NCBI RefSeq assembly: GCF_018131105.1 | Contig: NZ_JAFCJI010000008.1 | Coordinates: 1 to 64,000 of the forward strand | Length of the DNA stretch: 64,000 nt | Direction: 5' to 3' | From: Bradyrhizobium manausense | GTDB lineage: Bacteria > Pseudomonadota > Alphaproteobacteria > Rhizobiales > Xanthobacteraceae | Shown here: one piece after another, positions 48,564 to 58,535 of the stretch | How the letters are laid out: the number at the start of each line of letters is the position of its first letter | Numbering within the stretch: position 1 is the stretch's first letter | Notes under the pieces: generated by a model | The model's input: the letters and a program-made list of their open reading frames with translations, nothing else | Database searches by the model: none | What the model was told of the DNA's origin: nothing | Position numbers and translations under genes: made by a program

Positions 48564-51500
48564 TGGCACTCAATATCTCGGCATGGTCGATCCGTCATCC
48601 GCTGCCGTCTGTCGTCTTTTCGTTCATCCTTCTGCTGCTCGGCTGGGCCTCGTTCACCAAGCTCGCAGTGACGCGACTGCCCTCGGCAGACATTCCCGTG
48701 ATCTCGGTCGCAGTGTCGCAGTTCGGTGCGGCACCGGCCGAGCTTGAATCCCAGGTTACCAAGACGATCGAAGACGCCGTATCCGGCGTCGAAGGCGTCT
48801 GGCACATCACCTCGTCGATCACCGACGGCCTGTCGCTGACCACGATCCAGTTCGCGCTATCGACCAACACGGATCGCGCGCTCAACGACGTCAAGGACGC
48901 GGTGACGCGCGTCCGCTCGAACCTGCCGCAGAACGTCACCGAGCCGCTGATCCAGCGCGTCGACGTCATCGGCCTGCCGATCGTCACTTATGCCGCGATC
49001 TCGCCCGGCAAGACGCCCGAGCAACTGTCCTATTTCGTCGACGACGTGGTCAAACGTGCCATGCAAGGCGTCCGCGGCGTCGCCCAGGTCGAGCGCATCG
49101 GCGGTGTCGAGCGCGAGATCCTGGTCTCGCTCGATCCCGACCGTTTGCAGGCGATGGGACTGACCACCGTCAATGTCAGCCAGAGCCTGCGCGGCACCAA
49201 TGTCGATGTCGCCGGCGGCCGCGCCGAGATCGGCAAGAACGACCAGGCCATCCGCACGCTGGCCGGAGCCAAGACCCTGAGTGATCTCGCCGGCACCATG
49301 ATTCCGCTGTTCGCGGGCGGTGAAGTGCGGCTTGACGATCTCGGCACCGTCACCGACACCATCGCAGACCGCCGCACGTTCGCCCGCTTCAACGGCGAGC
49401 CGGTCGTTGCACTCGGCATCAAGCGCTCCAAGGGCGCCAGCGACGTCGTCGTCGCGGCCGCTGTACAGAAGCGCATCGATGCGCTCAAGGCGGCCTATCC
49501 CGACGTCGACCTGAAGCTGATCGACACGTCGGTCGAATATACCAAGGGCAACTACGAGGCCGCGATATCGACCTTGTTCGAGGGCGCCATCCTCGCCGTC
49601 GTCATCGTGCTGCTGTTCCTGCGCGACCTGCGCGCCACCATCATCGCCGCGATCTCATTGCCGCTGTCGATCTTCCCGGCGTTCTGGGCGATGGACATCC
49701 TCGGCTTCTCGCTCAACCTCGTCAGCTTCCTCGCCATCACGCTCTCGACCGGTATTCTGGTCGACGATGCGATCGTCGAGATCGAAAACATCGTGCGACA
49801 CATGAACATGGGCAAATCGCCCTACCGTGCCGCCCTTGAAGCCGCCGACGAGATCGGCCTCGCGGTGATCGCGATCTCGCTGACCATCATCGCGATCTTC
49901 GCGCCCGCGAGCTTCATGTCCGGTATCGCCGGGCAATTCTTCAAGCAGTTCGGCATCACGGTGTCGGTACAGGTGTTCTTCTCGCTGCTGGCGGCACGTT
50001 TCGTCACGCCGGTGCTGGCGGCCTACTTCCTCAAGCACCACACCCATGAAGAGCCGCCGCCAGGCCGTGTATTGCGGGGCTATCACAGCGTCGTCGCCTG
50101 GTCGGTGAAGCACTATTTCTTCACAGTGCTGATCGGCTTCGGGATCTTCGCGGCCTCGATCTGGAGCATCACGCTTCTGCCGCAGGGCTTCCTGCCGACG
50201 CAGGACAGTGCGCGATCGCTGATCGCCCTCGAACTGCCGCCCGGCACCCAACTCGCCTACACCGAAAAGGTCACCGAGAACATCGTGACGCAGCTGCGCA
50301 AGCGGTCGGAGGTGAAGAGTATCTTCGTCGATGGCGGCCGCATTCCGCCCGGCACCCAGGAAGTCCGGCGCGCATCGCTGATCATCAACTACGTGCCGAA
50401 GGCCGATCGCAAGATTACCCAGCGCGAACTCGAATTCTCCATCAGCCAGGAGCTGGAGAATATCCCCGACCTGCGCTTCTGGTTCCTGGACGAGAACGGT
50501 CTGCGTCCCATTTCGCTGGTCGTGACCGGCGTCGACGCCAACATCGTCAACAACGTCGCAAGTGAGCTTGCGACGCAGATGAAGCGGATTCCGACGATTT
50601 CCAACGTGATCTCGGAAACGTCGCTGGAGCGGCCCGAACTGCGCATCGAACCACGAGCCGATCTTGCGGCGCGGCTCGGCGTCTCGACCGAAAGCCTGTC
50701 GCAAACCATCCGCGTCGCCACCATCGGTGACGTCGGACCTGCGCTCGCCAAGTTCGACGTCGGCGATCGGCTGGTCCCGATCCGGGTGCAACTCGAGGAT
50801 GCCGCGCGCGGCAATCTCAAGACACTCGAGCAATTACGTGTGCCGCTCGGCGAACACGGCGAGAAAGGCGGCGTACCGCTGTCGGTCATCGCCGACGTCA
50901 AGCTCGATCAGGGACCGACAAGCATCAACCGCTACGACCGGGATCGTCAGGCGACCGTTGCCGCCGACACCGTCGGCACGACGGCGCTCGGTGATGCCAC
51001 CAAGCTGATCAACGAACTCCCGGTCATGAAGAGCCTGCCGAAGGGCGTGAAGGTCTCACCGTCGGGCGACGCCGAGAGCCTGAACGAATTGTCCGACGGC
51101 TTCGCCACGGCGATGAAGGCCGGCCTGCTGATGGTCTATGCGGTGCTGGTGCTGCTGTTCGGCACCTTCCTGCAGCCGATCACCATCCTGTTCTCGCTGC
51201 CGCTGTCCATCGGCGGCGCCATCGCAGCCCTGCTCGTCACTGGCAAGCAGCTCACCACGCCGGTGTGGATCGGCATCCTGATGCTGATGGGCATCGTCAC
51301 CAAGAACGCGATCATGCTGGTCGAGTTCGCCATCGAATCGATCAACACAGGCAGGCCGCGCGACGAGGCAATGATCGACGCCGGCATGAAACGCGCCCGC
51401 CCGATCGTGATGACCACGATCGCGATGGCCGCCGGCATGATGCCGAGCGCGCTCGCGGTCGGCGCCGGCGGCGAATTCCGCTCGCCAATGGCGCTCGCGG

Positions 51501-51712
51501 TGATCGGTGGCCTGATCTTCTCCACCGTCCTGTCGCTGGTGTTCGTGCCCGCGATGTTCATGGTGATGGACGACCTTGGCGCGCTGATCTGGCGCTTCGG
51601 CAAGCGGCTGATCGTGCACAGCGAGGATGCTGAGGCCGGCGGTCATCACGCAGCTGCGCCGACGGATGCGGCGCCAATGCCCAAAAACGTCGTGCACCCT
51701 GCGGCGGAGTAA
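48563..51712 (+). CDS. RND efflux permease (AcrB/HAE1 type)
   Basis: 1049 residues with the two-fold RND layout: a helix, a large periplasmic loop, then six helices, twice. The proton-relay Asp pair is present in helix 4 (STGILVDDAIVEIENIVRHM), and the matching second-half region reads MGIVTKNAIMLVEFAIES. Porter-domain signatures include VEREILVSLDPDRLQAMGLT. It exports drugs or metabolites with its adaptor. No outer-membrane factor gene or local TetR/MarR repressor is adjacent, so a shared TolC-type channel is expected. Confidence 0.93.
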   Translation: MALNISAWSIRHPLPSVVFSFILLLLGWASFTKLAVTRLPSADIPVISVAVSQFGAAPAELESQVTKTIEDAVSGVEGVWHITSSITDGLSLTTIQFALSTNTDRALNDVKDAVTRVRSNLPQNVTEPLIQRVDVIGLPIVTYAAISPGKTPEQLSYFVDDVVKRAMQGVRGVAQVERIGGVEREILVSLDPDRLQAMGLTTVNVSQSLRGTNVDVAGGRAEIGKNDQAIRTLAGAKTLSDLAGTMIPLFAGGEVRLDDLGTVTDTIADRRTFARFNGEPVVALGIKRSKGASDVVVAAAVQKRIDALKAAYPDVDLKLIDTSVEYTKGNYEAAISTLFEGAILAVVIVLLFLRDLRATIIAAISLPLSIFPAFWAMDILGFSLNLVSFLAITLSTGILVDDAIVEIENIVRHMNMGKSPYRAALEAADEIGLAVIAISLTIIAIFAPASFMSGIAGQFFKQFGITVSVQVFFSLLAARFVTPVLAAYFLKHHTHEEPPPGRVLRGYHSVVAWSVKHYFFTVLIGFGIFAASIWSITLLPQGFLPTQDSARSLIALELPPGTQLAYTEKVTENIVTQLRKRSEVKSIFVDGGRIPPGTQEVRRASLIINYVPKADRKITQRELEFSISQELENIPDLRFWFLDENGLRPISLVVTGVDANIVNNVASELATQMKRIPTISNVISETSLERPELRIEPRADLAARLGVSTESLSQTIRVATIGDVGPALAKFDVGDRLVPIRVQLEDAARGNLKTLEQLRVPLGEHGEKGGVPLSVIADVKLDQGPTSINRYDRDRQATVAADTVGTTALGDATKLINELPVMKSLPKGVKVSPSGDAESLNELSDGFATAMKAGLLMVYAVLVLLFGTFLQPITILFSLPLSIGGAIAALLVTGKQLTTPVWIGILMLMGIVTKNAIMLVEFAIESINTGRPRDEAMIDAGMKRARPIVMTTIAMAAGMMPSALAVGAGGEFRSPMALAVIGGLIFSTVLSLVFVPAMFMVMDDLGALIWRFGKRLIVHSEDAEAGGHHAAAPTDAAPMPKNVVHPAAE

Positions 51713-51750
51713 ACTCCGTCCGAGCCGGTTCATGCGAGCGAACGGGAATC

Positions 51751-51780
51751 GTCGCAGCGAGTGAAATTCCTCGCTGCGAC
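51751..51780. terminator. Bidirectional terminator-like hairpin between the RND and Crp/Fnr genes
   Basis: A perfect 11-bp stem, GTCGCAGCGAG (51751-51761) / CTCGCTGCGAC (51770-51780), with an 8-nt AT-rich loop. It lies between two convergent genes. There is no T-run on either side. Confidence 0.65.
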
Positions 51781-51789
51781 CTCCCCGTC

Positions 51790-52464
51790 CTATTCGTTCC
51801 TCGCGATCGACGTCAGCTTGGTCATGTTCCGCAGCAGGATCCGTCCGCGCTGGAGATCCAGGATCGCCTCCTTGCGCCAGGTCTGAAGCTGACGGTTGAC
51901 GCTCTCGCGGGCGGCGCCGACGAAGACGCCCAGCTGCTCCTGCGAGATGTGCACCTCGGAACCGAAATCGGCTGCGAGCGCGCAGAGACGCCGCGCCAGA
52001 CGCACTGGCAGGGGCTGCAGCATGGATTCCTCCATGCGCTCGCTCTGCCAGCGGATGCGCTGGCACAACAGCGCGATGATCTTGATCCCAACCTTTGGCT
52101 CGCGCTCAAGGAAGGCCAGGAAATCTTCGCGCCGCAGCACGAACAATTCGCTGGCCTCGCCGGCGGTCGCATCGGCGGTGCGGTTCTGACCGTCCAGCAC
52201 CGCAACCTCGCCGAACAGGTCGCCCGCCCCCATGAAGTTCAGCGTTAGCCGGCTACCGTCGGATGCGCCGGTCTCGATGCGGACCTGGCCGCGGCGTACG
52301 CCGAACAGCGCATCACCCGCGTCCCCCTTCTGAAACAGAACCTCGCCATTCGCCAGATGCTGGGTGTGGCAAAGGTTGGACAGCCGCTGGAGTTCGTCCG
52401 CGCCGAGATCGGCGAACATGGCATTCATTTTCAGAATGACCGCAAATTCGGCCTGCTTGCTCAT
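51790..52464 (-). CDS. Crp/Fnr family transcriptional regulator
   Basis: 224 residues. An N-terminal cyclic-nucleotide-binding beta-roll (LANGEVLFQKGDAGDALFGV, then GDLFGEVAVLDGQNRTADA) with the GE-x6-R(T/S) phosphate-binding pattern is followed by a Crp-type helix-turn-helix (ISQEQLGVFVGAARESVNRQ). The four Cys of an oxygen-sensing Fnr cluster are absent, so a cAMP-like or ligand-independent mode is likely. ATG 52464 is preceded by an AAGGACG-like site. It is divergent from the AsmA gene and could regulate it. Confidence 0.9.
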   Translation of the reverse strand: MSKQAEFAVILKMNAMFADLGADELQRLSNLCHTQHLANGEVLFQKGDAGDALFGVRRGQVRIETGASDGSRLTLNFMGAGDLFGEVAVLDGQNRTADATAGEASELFVLRREDFLAFLEREPKVGIKIIALLCQRIRWQSERMEESMLQPLPVRLARRLCALAADFGSEVHISQEQLGVFVGAARESVNRQLQTWRKEAILDLQRGRILLRNMTKLTSIARNE

Positions 52465-52702
52465 TTCAACGTCCTTGTGAATCTATTTGGCAAATCGCTT
52501 GGAAAGCATCGTCGTCAGGATCGCGTAAAACCGCTGTTTGGAAGTGTGTCATAAGTCACATAAGTTTGCAGCACCCTCCGATTATTTTTAGCGGCTTGGA
52601 GCGGCTTGGCGTCCGGGGATAAACTCTGGGGCAGAGGGCGGGTGCAAAGGACAAGTGCCCCCGCCAGGTCTGACGCCGCTTGCTCGCCGTTGGGAACTCG
52701 AG

Positions 52703-54799
52703 ATGAGAGCAGTCAAATTCGCCGGCGCGGCGGTGGTCGCCGTCATCATCGTGGTCGCGCTCCTGCTGGTGATCGGGATCCCCTCGGGCTTCCTGACGTC
52801 GAAGATTGCCTCGCGCGTGGAGAGCGCGACCGGCTATCGCATGACCATCGACGGCGGGGCGAAGATCAGCCTGTGGCCGACGCTGAACATCACGCTGAAC
52901 GATCTCACGCTGCAGAACCCGCGGGATCGCAGCGGCATCACGCGGGTGACGATCGAGCGGGTGCAGGTCGACATGTCGCTGGCCAGCGCATGGTCGGGCC
53001 GCCCCGAGATCCGCGAGATCGTCCTCACCCATCCGGTGCTGTACCAGCCGATGCTGCGCGATCGGCTGCCCAATGCCGATACCTCGCCGAAGCCGCTTGC
53101 ATCCGACATGGCCGGCGCAACCATCGACCGCTTCAAGATCAAGAACGGCGAAGTCGCCTTCTCGCGCGTGCGCGACCGCGTCGAAAGCCGCATCAGCGCC
53201 ATCGATGCCGACGCCGTCATCGGCCGCGACCGCACCATCAAGGTCACCGGCACGGCGCGCGTCAGCGAGCACCCGGCCAGGTTCGACATCAAGGCGACCA
53301 CGCCGGCGCCGCCGACGGAGCGGCAGGCCATCCCGGTGGATTTTGCCATCGATATGCCCGACGTGCTGAAGTCCCAGCTCGCAGGTCGTGCCGACATGCG
53401 CCTCAACGGCGATGTTGTGATGATCAACGGCATCAACGGCACGCTCGGCGATAGCGCCTTCAACGGCTGGGCCTCGGTCGACATCGCGAGCAAGCCACTG
53501 GTGAAGCTCGATCTCGACTTCCAGCGGCTGACAATCCCGCAGTCGCAATCGTCGCAGGATACGTCCGGGCAGCCCTGGAGCGATGCGCCGATCGATGTCT
53601 CCGGGCTGAACTATGTCGATGCGCAGTTGCGGATCTCGGCGACCGAAGCCCTCGTCGGCGGGGCGCGCCTTGCGCCGCTGGCGCTCGATGCAAAACTCGC
53701 CGGCGGCATCCTGAAGGCGGGCACCGCCAATCTCGGCGCCTATGGCGGCCAGGTCTCGGGCGAGCTGATCCTGGATGCGACCTCCGGCGCACCGAGCTTT
53801 GCGATGCATTCCGACATCGTCGGCGTGCGGGCGCTGCCGCTGTTCCAGGGCTTGGCCGACTTCGACCGGATTGACGGCAAGCTGCAGGCCAAGCTGGCGC
53901 TGCGCAGCGCCGGACGCAGCCAGCGCGCGCTGATGGCGAACATGCAGGGCACCACCTTCGTCAACTTCCAGGACGGCGCCATCCGCGGCATCAATGTCGC
54001 GCAGATGATCCGCTCGCTGACGACGAGCAAGCTGTCCGGCTGGCAAGACAACCAAAACCTCAATCAGAACCAGAACGCCAGCCAGAACCCCAGCCAGGAG
54101 CTGAGCACCGACCTGTCGCAGCTCTCCGCCTCGTTCCGCATCGACAAGGGCCAGGCGGTGACGACCGACTTCACCCTGATCGGACCGCTGGTGCGCATCA
54201 CCGGCGCCGGCACCCTCGCGCTCGACACCAAGATGATGGGCTTCCGCGTCGAGCCCAAGCTCGTGATGACCACCGAAGGCCAGGGGCGCACCTCCGAGCC
54301 GGTCGGCTTCGGCATTCCCGTGATGATCTCGGGCCCCTGGTCGCAGCCGCAGATCTACCCTGACATGGCCGGCATGATGGACAATCCTGATGCGGCCTAT
54401 GCCAAGCTGCGCGAGATGGGCAAGGGCCTGTTCGGCCCTGACGGCGCCAGGCTCGGCGACATCCTGAACAGTTTTGGCCTCGGCGGGACCGCCGCTGCAA
54501 ATGGCGGCAACGGCACCACGGCCGGCAGCAACACCAATCCTCAGATCCAGCTGCCGAACAACATGCCGATGTCCGGCGGTCAGCTCGGTGAAGCCATCGG
54601 CAATCTGATCCAGCAGGGATTGTCCAACAGCCCCCTGTCCAGCGGCACCGGGACCGGCCGGAGCCGCGGCCTGCCGGGCACCTCGACCACGCCCGCCCAA
54701 AGCCAGCCGCCGCAGGATCAATCGCTCCAAAATCCGCCAGTCGCCCAGCAGGACAGCCAGCCGATGAACGACGTGATGCGGCAGCTCTTCAATCGGTAG
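52703..54799 (+). CDS. AsmA family protein
   Basis: About 698 residues. A single N-terminal membrane helix (AAVVAVIIVVALLLVIGIPS) is followed by an AsmA domain (ISLWPTLNITLNDLTLQNPR) and a C-terminal AsmA repeat region (IRGINVAQMIRSL, LDTKMMGFRVEPKLV). It ends in a disordered Gln/Pro/Gly-rich tail. AsmA-like proteins are large periplasmic, inner-membrane-anchored proteins thought to bridge lipids toward the outer membrane. ATG 52703 follows GGGAACTCGAG; the frame's upstream extension is not coding-like. A long antisense frame opposite it is a shadow. Confidence 0.88.
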   Translation: MRAVKFAGAAVVAVIIVVALLLVIGIPSGFLTSKIASRVESATGYRMTIDGGAKISLWPTLNITLNDLTLQNPRDRSGITRVTIERVQVDMSLASAWSGRPEIREIVLTHPVLYQPMLRDRLPNADTSPKPLASDMAGATIDRFKIKNGEVAFSRVRDRVESRISAIDADAVIGRDRTIKVTGTARVSEHPARFDIKATTPAPPTERQAIPVDFAIDMPDVLKSQLAGRADMRLNGDVVMINGINGTLGDSAFNGWASVDIASKPLVKLDLDFQRLTIPQSQSSQDTSGQPWSDAPIDVSGLNYVDAQLRISATEALVGGARLAPLALDAKLAGGILKAGTANLGAYGGQVSGELILDATSGAPSFAMHSDIVGVRALPLFQGLADFDRIDGKLQAKLALRSAGRSQRALMANMQGTTFVNFQDGAIRGINVAQMIRSLTTSKLSGWQDNQNLNQNQNASQNPSQELSTDLSQLSASFRIDKGQAVTTDFTLIGPLVRITGAGTLALDTKMMGFRVEPKLVMTTEGQGRTSEPVGFGIPVMISGPWSQPQIYPDMAGMMDNPDAAYAKLREMGKGLFGPDGARLGDILNSFGLGGTAAANGGNGTTAGSNTNPQIQLPNNMPMSGGQLGEAIGNLIQQGLSNSPLSSGTGTGRSRGLPGTSTTPAQSQPPQDQSLQNPPVAQQDSQPMNDVMRQLFNR

Positions 54800-54879
54800 G
54801 TTCGGCACCAACGCTTCGGACTCCGACGCAGTGGCGGTGATCCATCCCACCACGAACCGCATCGCTCCTCGCCGCGACT

Positions 54880-54909
54880 AACCCTCGCCTCGATGGCGAG
54901 GCGAGGGTT
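54880..54909 (+). terminator. Strong hairpin after the AsmA gene
   Basis: A 13-bp stem, AACCCTCGCCTCG (54880-54892) / CGAGGCGAGGGTT (54897-54909), with an ATGG loop. The loop contains the ATG that would otherwise begin the next frame, which argues for a later start of that gene. Confidence 0.7.
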
Positions 54910-54925
54910 CGGATGGGAGACGATT

Positions 54926-55792
54926 GTGGCGCTTGCCTTGCCTTCGCGTGCGTATGATTTGCAGATGCTGGACCGTCCCACCGAGCGTGCGCGCGACCAT
55001 GGCTGGATCTTTGGCCTGCCGCCGGGCATCCGGAGCGAGCAATGGCCGCTCGATGCCGTCACCGGCTATCCGCTGATGCACGGCTTTACGCTTCTGCTGC
55101 CGGACGATTATCGCGTGCATGGCGAGGACATCGTCGCGGTCTCGTTCTTCGCGACCGCGCCCGATCACAATGACGGCGGCGCGCCCGATGATCCAGAAAT
55201 CCGCGAGGCGGTGGCGGCGCGGCCCACGCATCCGCGCCTCTCGCGCATGACCGACATTCTCGATTACGAATATGCAGCGATACTTCTGACCAAGTCCGAA
55301 TATGACGGCGCGTTCGCGACGCCGCCGGCGCCGCTCGCACTTGCGACCGCGGAACGACCGCGCTGGTTAGATGTCGGCGGCGCCAGGGCGTTTCACGAAT
55401 CCGCGCCCGGCCATGCGAGGAAGCTCCTCCCGAGCACGCCACTCGCCGATCTCGCCGAGACCCGTGCCATCGTGCTGGCGGCCCGCACCGATGACCCCAA
55501 CGCCGGCAAGGGCCCGCAGGATACGCATGTGAAGCACGGGGCACCGACCGGATATCAGCCCTATTACTACTATGTCGATGGTGTCGTGAGCCGCGACAAT
55601 TTCCGCCTGCACGATTGGGGGAAGAACCATGCGCCCAACCACCTCGGCGGCACCATGCGGCCCTGCCAGGCCGTGCCCGAGATGAGCCCGTTCTACATCG
55701 AGTTCGAGGAATATTTCGGCGGCTACAATTTCGGCGGCGGCAACGCACAGCTCGACTTCAGGGACATGAAGTTCGACTGGGCATGCGGCTGA
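54926..55792 (+). CDS. Uncharacterised protein, about 288 residues
   Basis: A soluble-looking protein with no signal peptide or membrane segment. Conserved-looking segments include TGYPLMHGFTLLLPDDYRVH near residue 48 and SPFYIEFEEYFGGYNFGGGN near the C-terminus, along with a Tyr-rich patch (PYYYYVDG). I do not recognise a family. The start GTG 54926 follows GGGAG at 6 nt. The in-frame ATG 54893 sits inside the loop of the preceding terminator hairpin and is rejected. The stop is immediately adjacent to that of the convergent Spy/CpxP-like gene. Confidence 0.75.
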   Translation: MALALPSRAYDLQMLDRPTERARDHGWIFGLPPGIRSEQWPLDAVTGYPLMHGFTLLLPDDYRVHGEDIVAVSFFATAPDHNDGGAPDDPEIREAVAARPTHPRLSRMTDILDYEYAAILLTKSEYDGAFATPPAPLALATAERPRWLDVGGARAFHESAPGHARKLLPSTPLADLAETRAIVLAARTDDPNAGKGPQDTHVKHGAPTGYQPYYYYVDGVVSRDNFRLHDWGKNHAPNHLGGTMRPCQAVPEMSPFYIEFEEYFGGYNFGGGNAQLDFRDMKFDWACG

Positions 55793-57148
55793 TCACGTCC
55801 CGCGCTTTGGCCCCATCGCCTCGAACCCTGCCTTCTGCTCGTCGCTCAGATCCGCCTCGAAATCGTCGAGCGCATCAGTGACGCCGCCCACCGCCTGCAG
55901 CATCGTCTGGAGTCGCGTCTTCACGGCGGCGAGTCGGGCTTGCGGGGTCGCTTCCGCCTTCATCGGACAGGCGCTCAGCGTCTCCATGGTGCGCAGCGTG
56001 GTGCCCTGGAGCACATCGAGCCGGGCGCGTCCGGTGTCGTCGAGCTTGAGCGTGCTGGCAATGTCGTCAGCGGGCCATTGCTGCTGCACAAGCTGCTCAT
56101 ACTTGCGCTGGGCCTGCACATCGTAGCGAGGATCGTAGTTGGGATCGCAGGCTGCTGCCGCCTGCGGGTTCTTGTGCTGGGCCGAAGCAAGCGCGGCCTG
56201 GCGCTCCGTCGCCAGCGCATCGAGTTTTGCTTTCTGGCCGTCATCGAGGAGGTCGACGAATTTGTTCAGCGGCTGCGCCAGCGCATCTGTTGCCTTGATC
56301 ATGGCATCGAGGCGGGCCTGCATCACACCGAGGCGTTCCATCGCCGTTGTGGGCGCCTGTGTCGGGCACGAGGCACGAATGCTATCGCGCGCCGAGGTCC
56401 AGGCGGCAACGAAATCGTCGAGCGCCGTTCGCTGCATCTCGTTCGGCTGCACCGCGGCGGCGATCCGGTCGACAGGCAAGCCGCCGGTGTCACTGGCATC
56501 GCAGACATTCTCCACTGAGGGGATTTTTCGCGCGCGCCTTCCTTGCGGCGCGGTGTAGGCGGCAAGCTCGGGGGCCGCATAGGGTGCGAAGATCGCGGCA
56601 TAGATATCGCCATAGCCATAGAGCGAGAGGCTGGTCGTATCGCCAAAGATGATTGCGGTGGTGAGATCGTCCTGCGCGAACGGCCAGAACACGGGCCCGA
56701 CCCAGCCATAGCTGCCGTCGGGATGACGCCACCACCCCTGCGGACGGCGGCCGCCATGCCAACCCGACAGGGCCGCTCCTGCGGTCAGGGCGGCCCGCAG
56801 GACGGCGGGATTGGCGGGCTGACGGTGCTCAGTGCCGCGCGGATCCTGCGACCTCAACGCGGCGTCGCGAGTGCGGCGGCCGCGCACGCCCATGCGCGCG
56901 TGGCGCAGGCGCGACATGCCGATGATATGACCGACGGCGAAACGCGCGACACCGAGCGGGCCACCGCGCAGTCCGAACTGCGCCTCCGCCCTGTTGGGCA
57001 GCAGCACTGCCAAGACCACAAGGGTTGCGCCAACGAGCGCCAGTCCCAAGCGCGATCTCGACAAGACCGTTGACCTGACCACCGAGCCGACCCCTGAGCT
57101 GACCACTTCCTGGCCCTCCTCCAGCGCCAAGCGCGCATCGCGTCGCAT
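55793..57148 (-). CDS. Spy/CpxP-like (LTXXQ-type) periplasmic protein
   Basis: About 451 residues. A hydrophobic signal/anchor (LGLALVGATLVVLAVLLPN, cleavage near AEAQ) precedes a Gly/Trp-rich region (GWWRHPDGSYGWVGPVFWPF). The C-terminal half has two Spy-like helical segments: VQPNEMQRTALDDFVAAWTS with LNKFVDLLDDGQKAKLDALA, and LKLDDTGRARLDVLQGTTLR with LDDFEADLSDEQKAGFEAMG. Such proteins act as envelope-stress chaperones. ATG 57148 (Met9 of the longest frame) was chosen; TTG 57172 is an alternative. Confidence 0.8.
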   Translation of the reverse strand: MRRDARLALEEGQEVVSSGVGSVVRSTVLSRSRLGLALVGATLVVLAVLLPNRAEAQFGLRGGPLGVARFAVGHIIGMSRLRHARMGVRGRRTRDAALRSQDPRGTEHRQPANPAVLRAALTAGAALSGWHGGRRPQGWWRHPDGSYGWVGPVFWPFAQDDLTTAIIFGDTTSLSLYGYGDIYAAIFAPYAAPELAAYTAPQGRRARKIPSVENVCDASDTGGLPVDRIAAAVQPNEMQRTALDDFVAAWTSARDSIRASCPTQAPTTAMERLGVMQARLDAMIKATDALAQPLNKFVDLLDDGQKAKLDALATERQAALASAQHKNPQAAAACDPNYDPRYDVQAQRKYEQLVQQQWPADDIASTLKLDDTGRARLDVLQGTTLRTMETLSACPMKAEATPQARLAAVKTRLQTMLQAVGGVTDALDDFEADLSDEQKAGFEAMGPKRGT

Positions 57149-57247
57149 GGAGACGACTCGCCCGGGAACCAATTGTTCCGCAGCGAGACGGGCAAAGCGT
57201 CGCAGAGAGGTGAGGCATCATCGCGGCGAGTGCCACGATCTGTAGCC

Positions 57248-58354
57248 TCACTGCGCCTTTTGCGGCACCAGAACGGTCTGGCCGGGATAGATCAGATTCG
57301 GATTGCGGATCTTTTCGCGGTTGGCGTTGAAGATCACCGCGTAGCGGGCGCCGTCGCCGTAGGCGAGACGGCTCAGGGCCCAGAGGCTATCGCCGCGGGA
57401 CACGACCCGGCTGCCACCGGCCTCTGCCGTCGCAGTGCTGAGGGCCTCTGCGGGCGAGGCCGATGCGACCGTCGCGGCCGGCACCCTCGCCATGGACTTG
57501 GGTTTGGGCGTCCCCATCAACCGGGGCCGAGCCGCTGATCGCTCCGACGTCGCGGCGAGACGCGGCGACGGCAGGGAAGCGACGACGTCCGATTTGTCGT
57601 CGGGCTTTGCGTCAGGCTTCGCTGCCGCAGTGACGCGCGCCGGTGGCGGCGCGACCTCGGCAATCTTCACCGGCATGGTCCGGCTGGACTGCGTGACGGT
57701 GCCGTCGGGCGCCCTGGCGCGCAGCGCCAGTTCATAGCTGCCGGCAGGAAGCTTCGGCGGGGTCATCACGAACTGGCCCGACGCATCGGCGACGACGCTG
57801 TCGAGCGGCTGGCCGTCGCGCAGCAGCTCGACCTTGGCGCCCGGCGCCGCCTGACCCGCGATCACGGCCGCCTCGCCATGATCGTCAACGCGGGCGACGT
57901 CGAAACGCGGACCAGTGTCCGCAACTGAAGGCTGCGGCTTGGCCGGCGCGACATCAGCCAGCGCCGCGACCTGCTCCTGGGTCTCGGCGAGCGCCCCCAC
58001 CTTCGCGGTGCCGGCCGGTGCCGGCGAGACAGCCGCAGGCGGCGGTGCAGCCGCGGCGAGCTTCTGGTCCTCGGTCTTCTGTTCCGTCCTGGATTCTGTT
58101 CCGGCCTCAGCCTTGGCCTTTGTCTTGGCGTCTGTCTTGGCCTCACCCTTGGGTTCGACCTTGGCTTCGACGTTAGCCTGGGCTGTGGGTTGGACCTTCA
58201 CCTCAGGCTTGCTCTCGGGCTTCGCGACCGCGGCGACCTCGGTGCTCGACCCGCCAGGCAGCATACGGCGAAGCTCGGTCGGACCGATCACCATCACGGT
58301 GCCGGCCACCGCCAGCAGACAGAATGCAATGAAGGCCTTGGATGCGGTGATCAT
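57248..58354 (-). CDS. LysM-domain envelope protein with Ala/Lys/Pro-rich linker
   Basis: 368 residues. An N-terminal anchor helix (AFIAFCLLAVAGTVMVI) is followed by a charged low-complexity linker (repeats of xAKxEAK type, about 45-100), an Ig-like/carbohydrate-binding fold in the middle (GAKVELLRDGQPLDSVVADA, GSYELALRARAPDG) and a C-terminal LysM (VVSRGDSLWALSRLAYGDGA, NPNLIYPGQTVLVPQ), which binds peptidoglycan. ATG 58354 follows GAGG at 5 nt. Its role may be attachment of the inner membrane to the cell wall. It is divergent from the next gene. Confidence 0.88.
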   Translation of the reverse strand: MITASKAFIAFCLLAVAGTVMVIGPTELRRMLPGGSSTEVAAVAKPESKPEVKVQPTAQANVEAKVEPKGEAKTDAKTKAKAEAGTESRTEQKTEDQKLAAAAPPPAAVSPAPAGTAKVGALAETQEQVAALADVAPAKPQPSVADTGPRFDVARVDDHGEAAVIAGQAAPGAKVELLRDGQPLDSVVADASGQFVMTPPKLPAGSYELALRARAPDGTVTQSSRTMPVKIAEVAPPPARVTAAAKPDAKPDDKSDVVASLPSPRLAATSERSAARPRLMGTPKPKSMARVPAATVASASPAEALSTATAEAGGSRVVSRGDSLWALSRLAYGDGARYAVIFNANREKIRNPNLIYPGQTVLVPQKAQ

Positions 58355-58535
58355 CAGTCCTCAAACCAAATTCCTGGGTCGCAAATCGACCCCGGCAAAT
58401 TGCGCCGTTTTGGCTGCGGCAGCAAGACGGTCGAAGGGATGAACCCGGCCGGCCCTATCCGCGTCAAATGAGCGAAGCCGCCTCGCGACCAGTCCCGAAG
58501 CCCGTTCCTGGCGGCCATTTTTTAGGAATTTCACC

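Noticed and set aside
52556..54862. 768-codon minus-strand frame opposite the AsmA gene
   Set aside because: His/Asp/Arg/Gly-rich antisense shadow. The plus strand encodes a clear AsmA protein with a membrane anchor and ribosome site.
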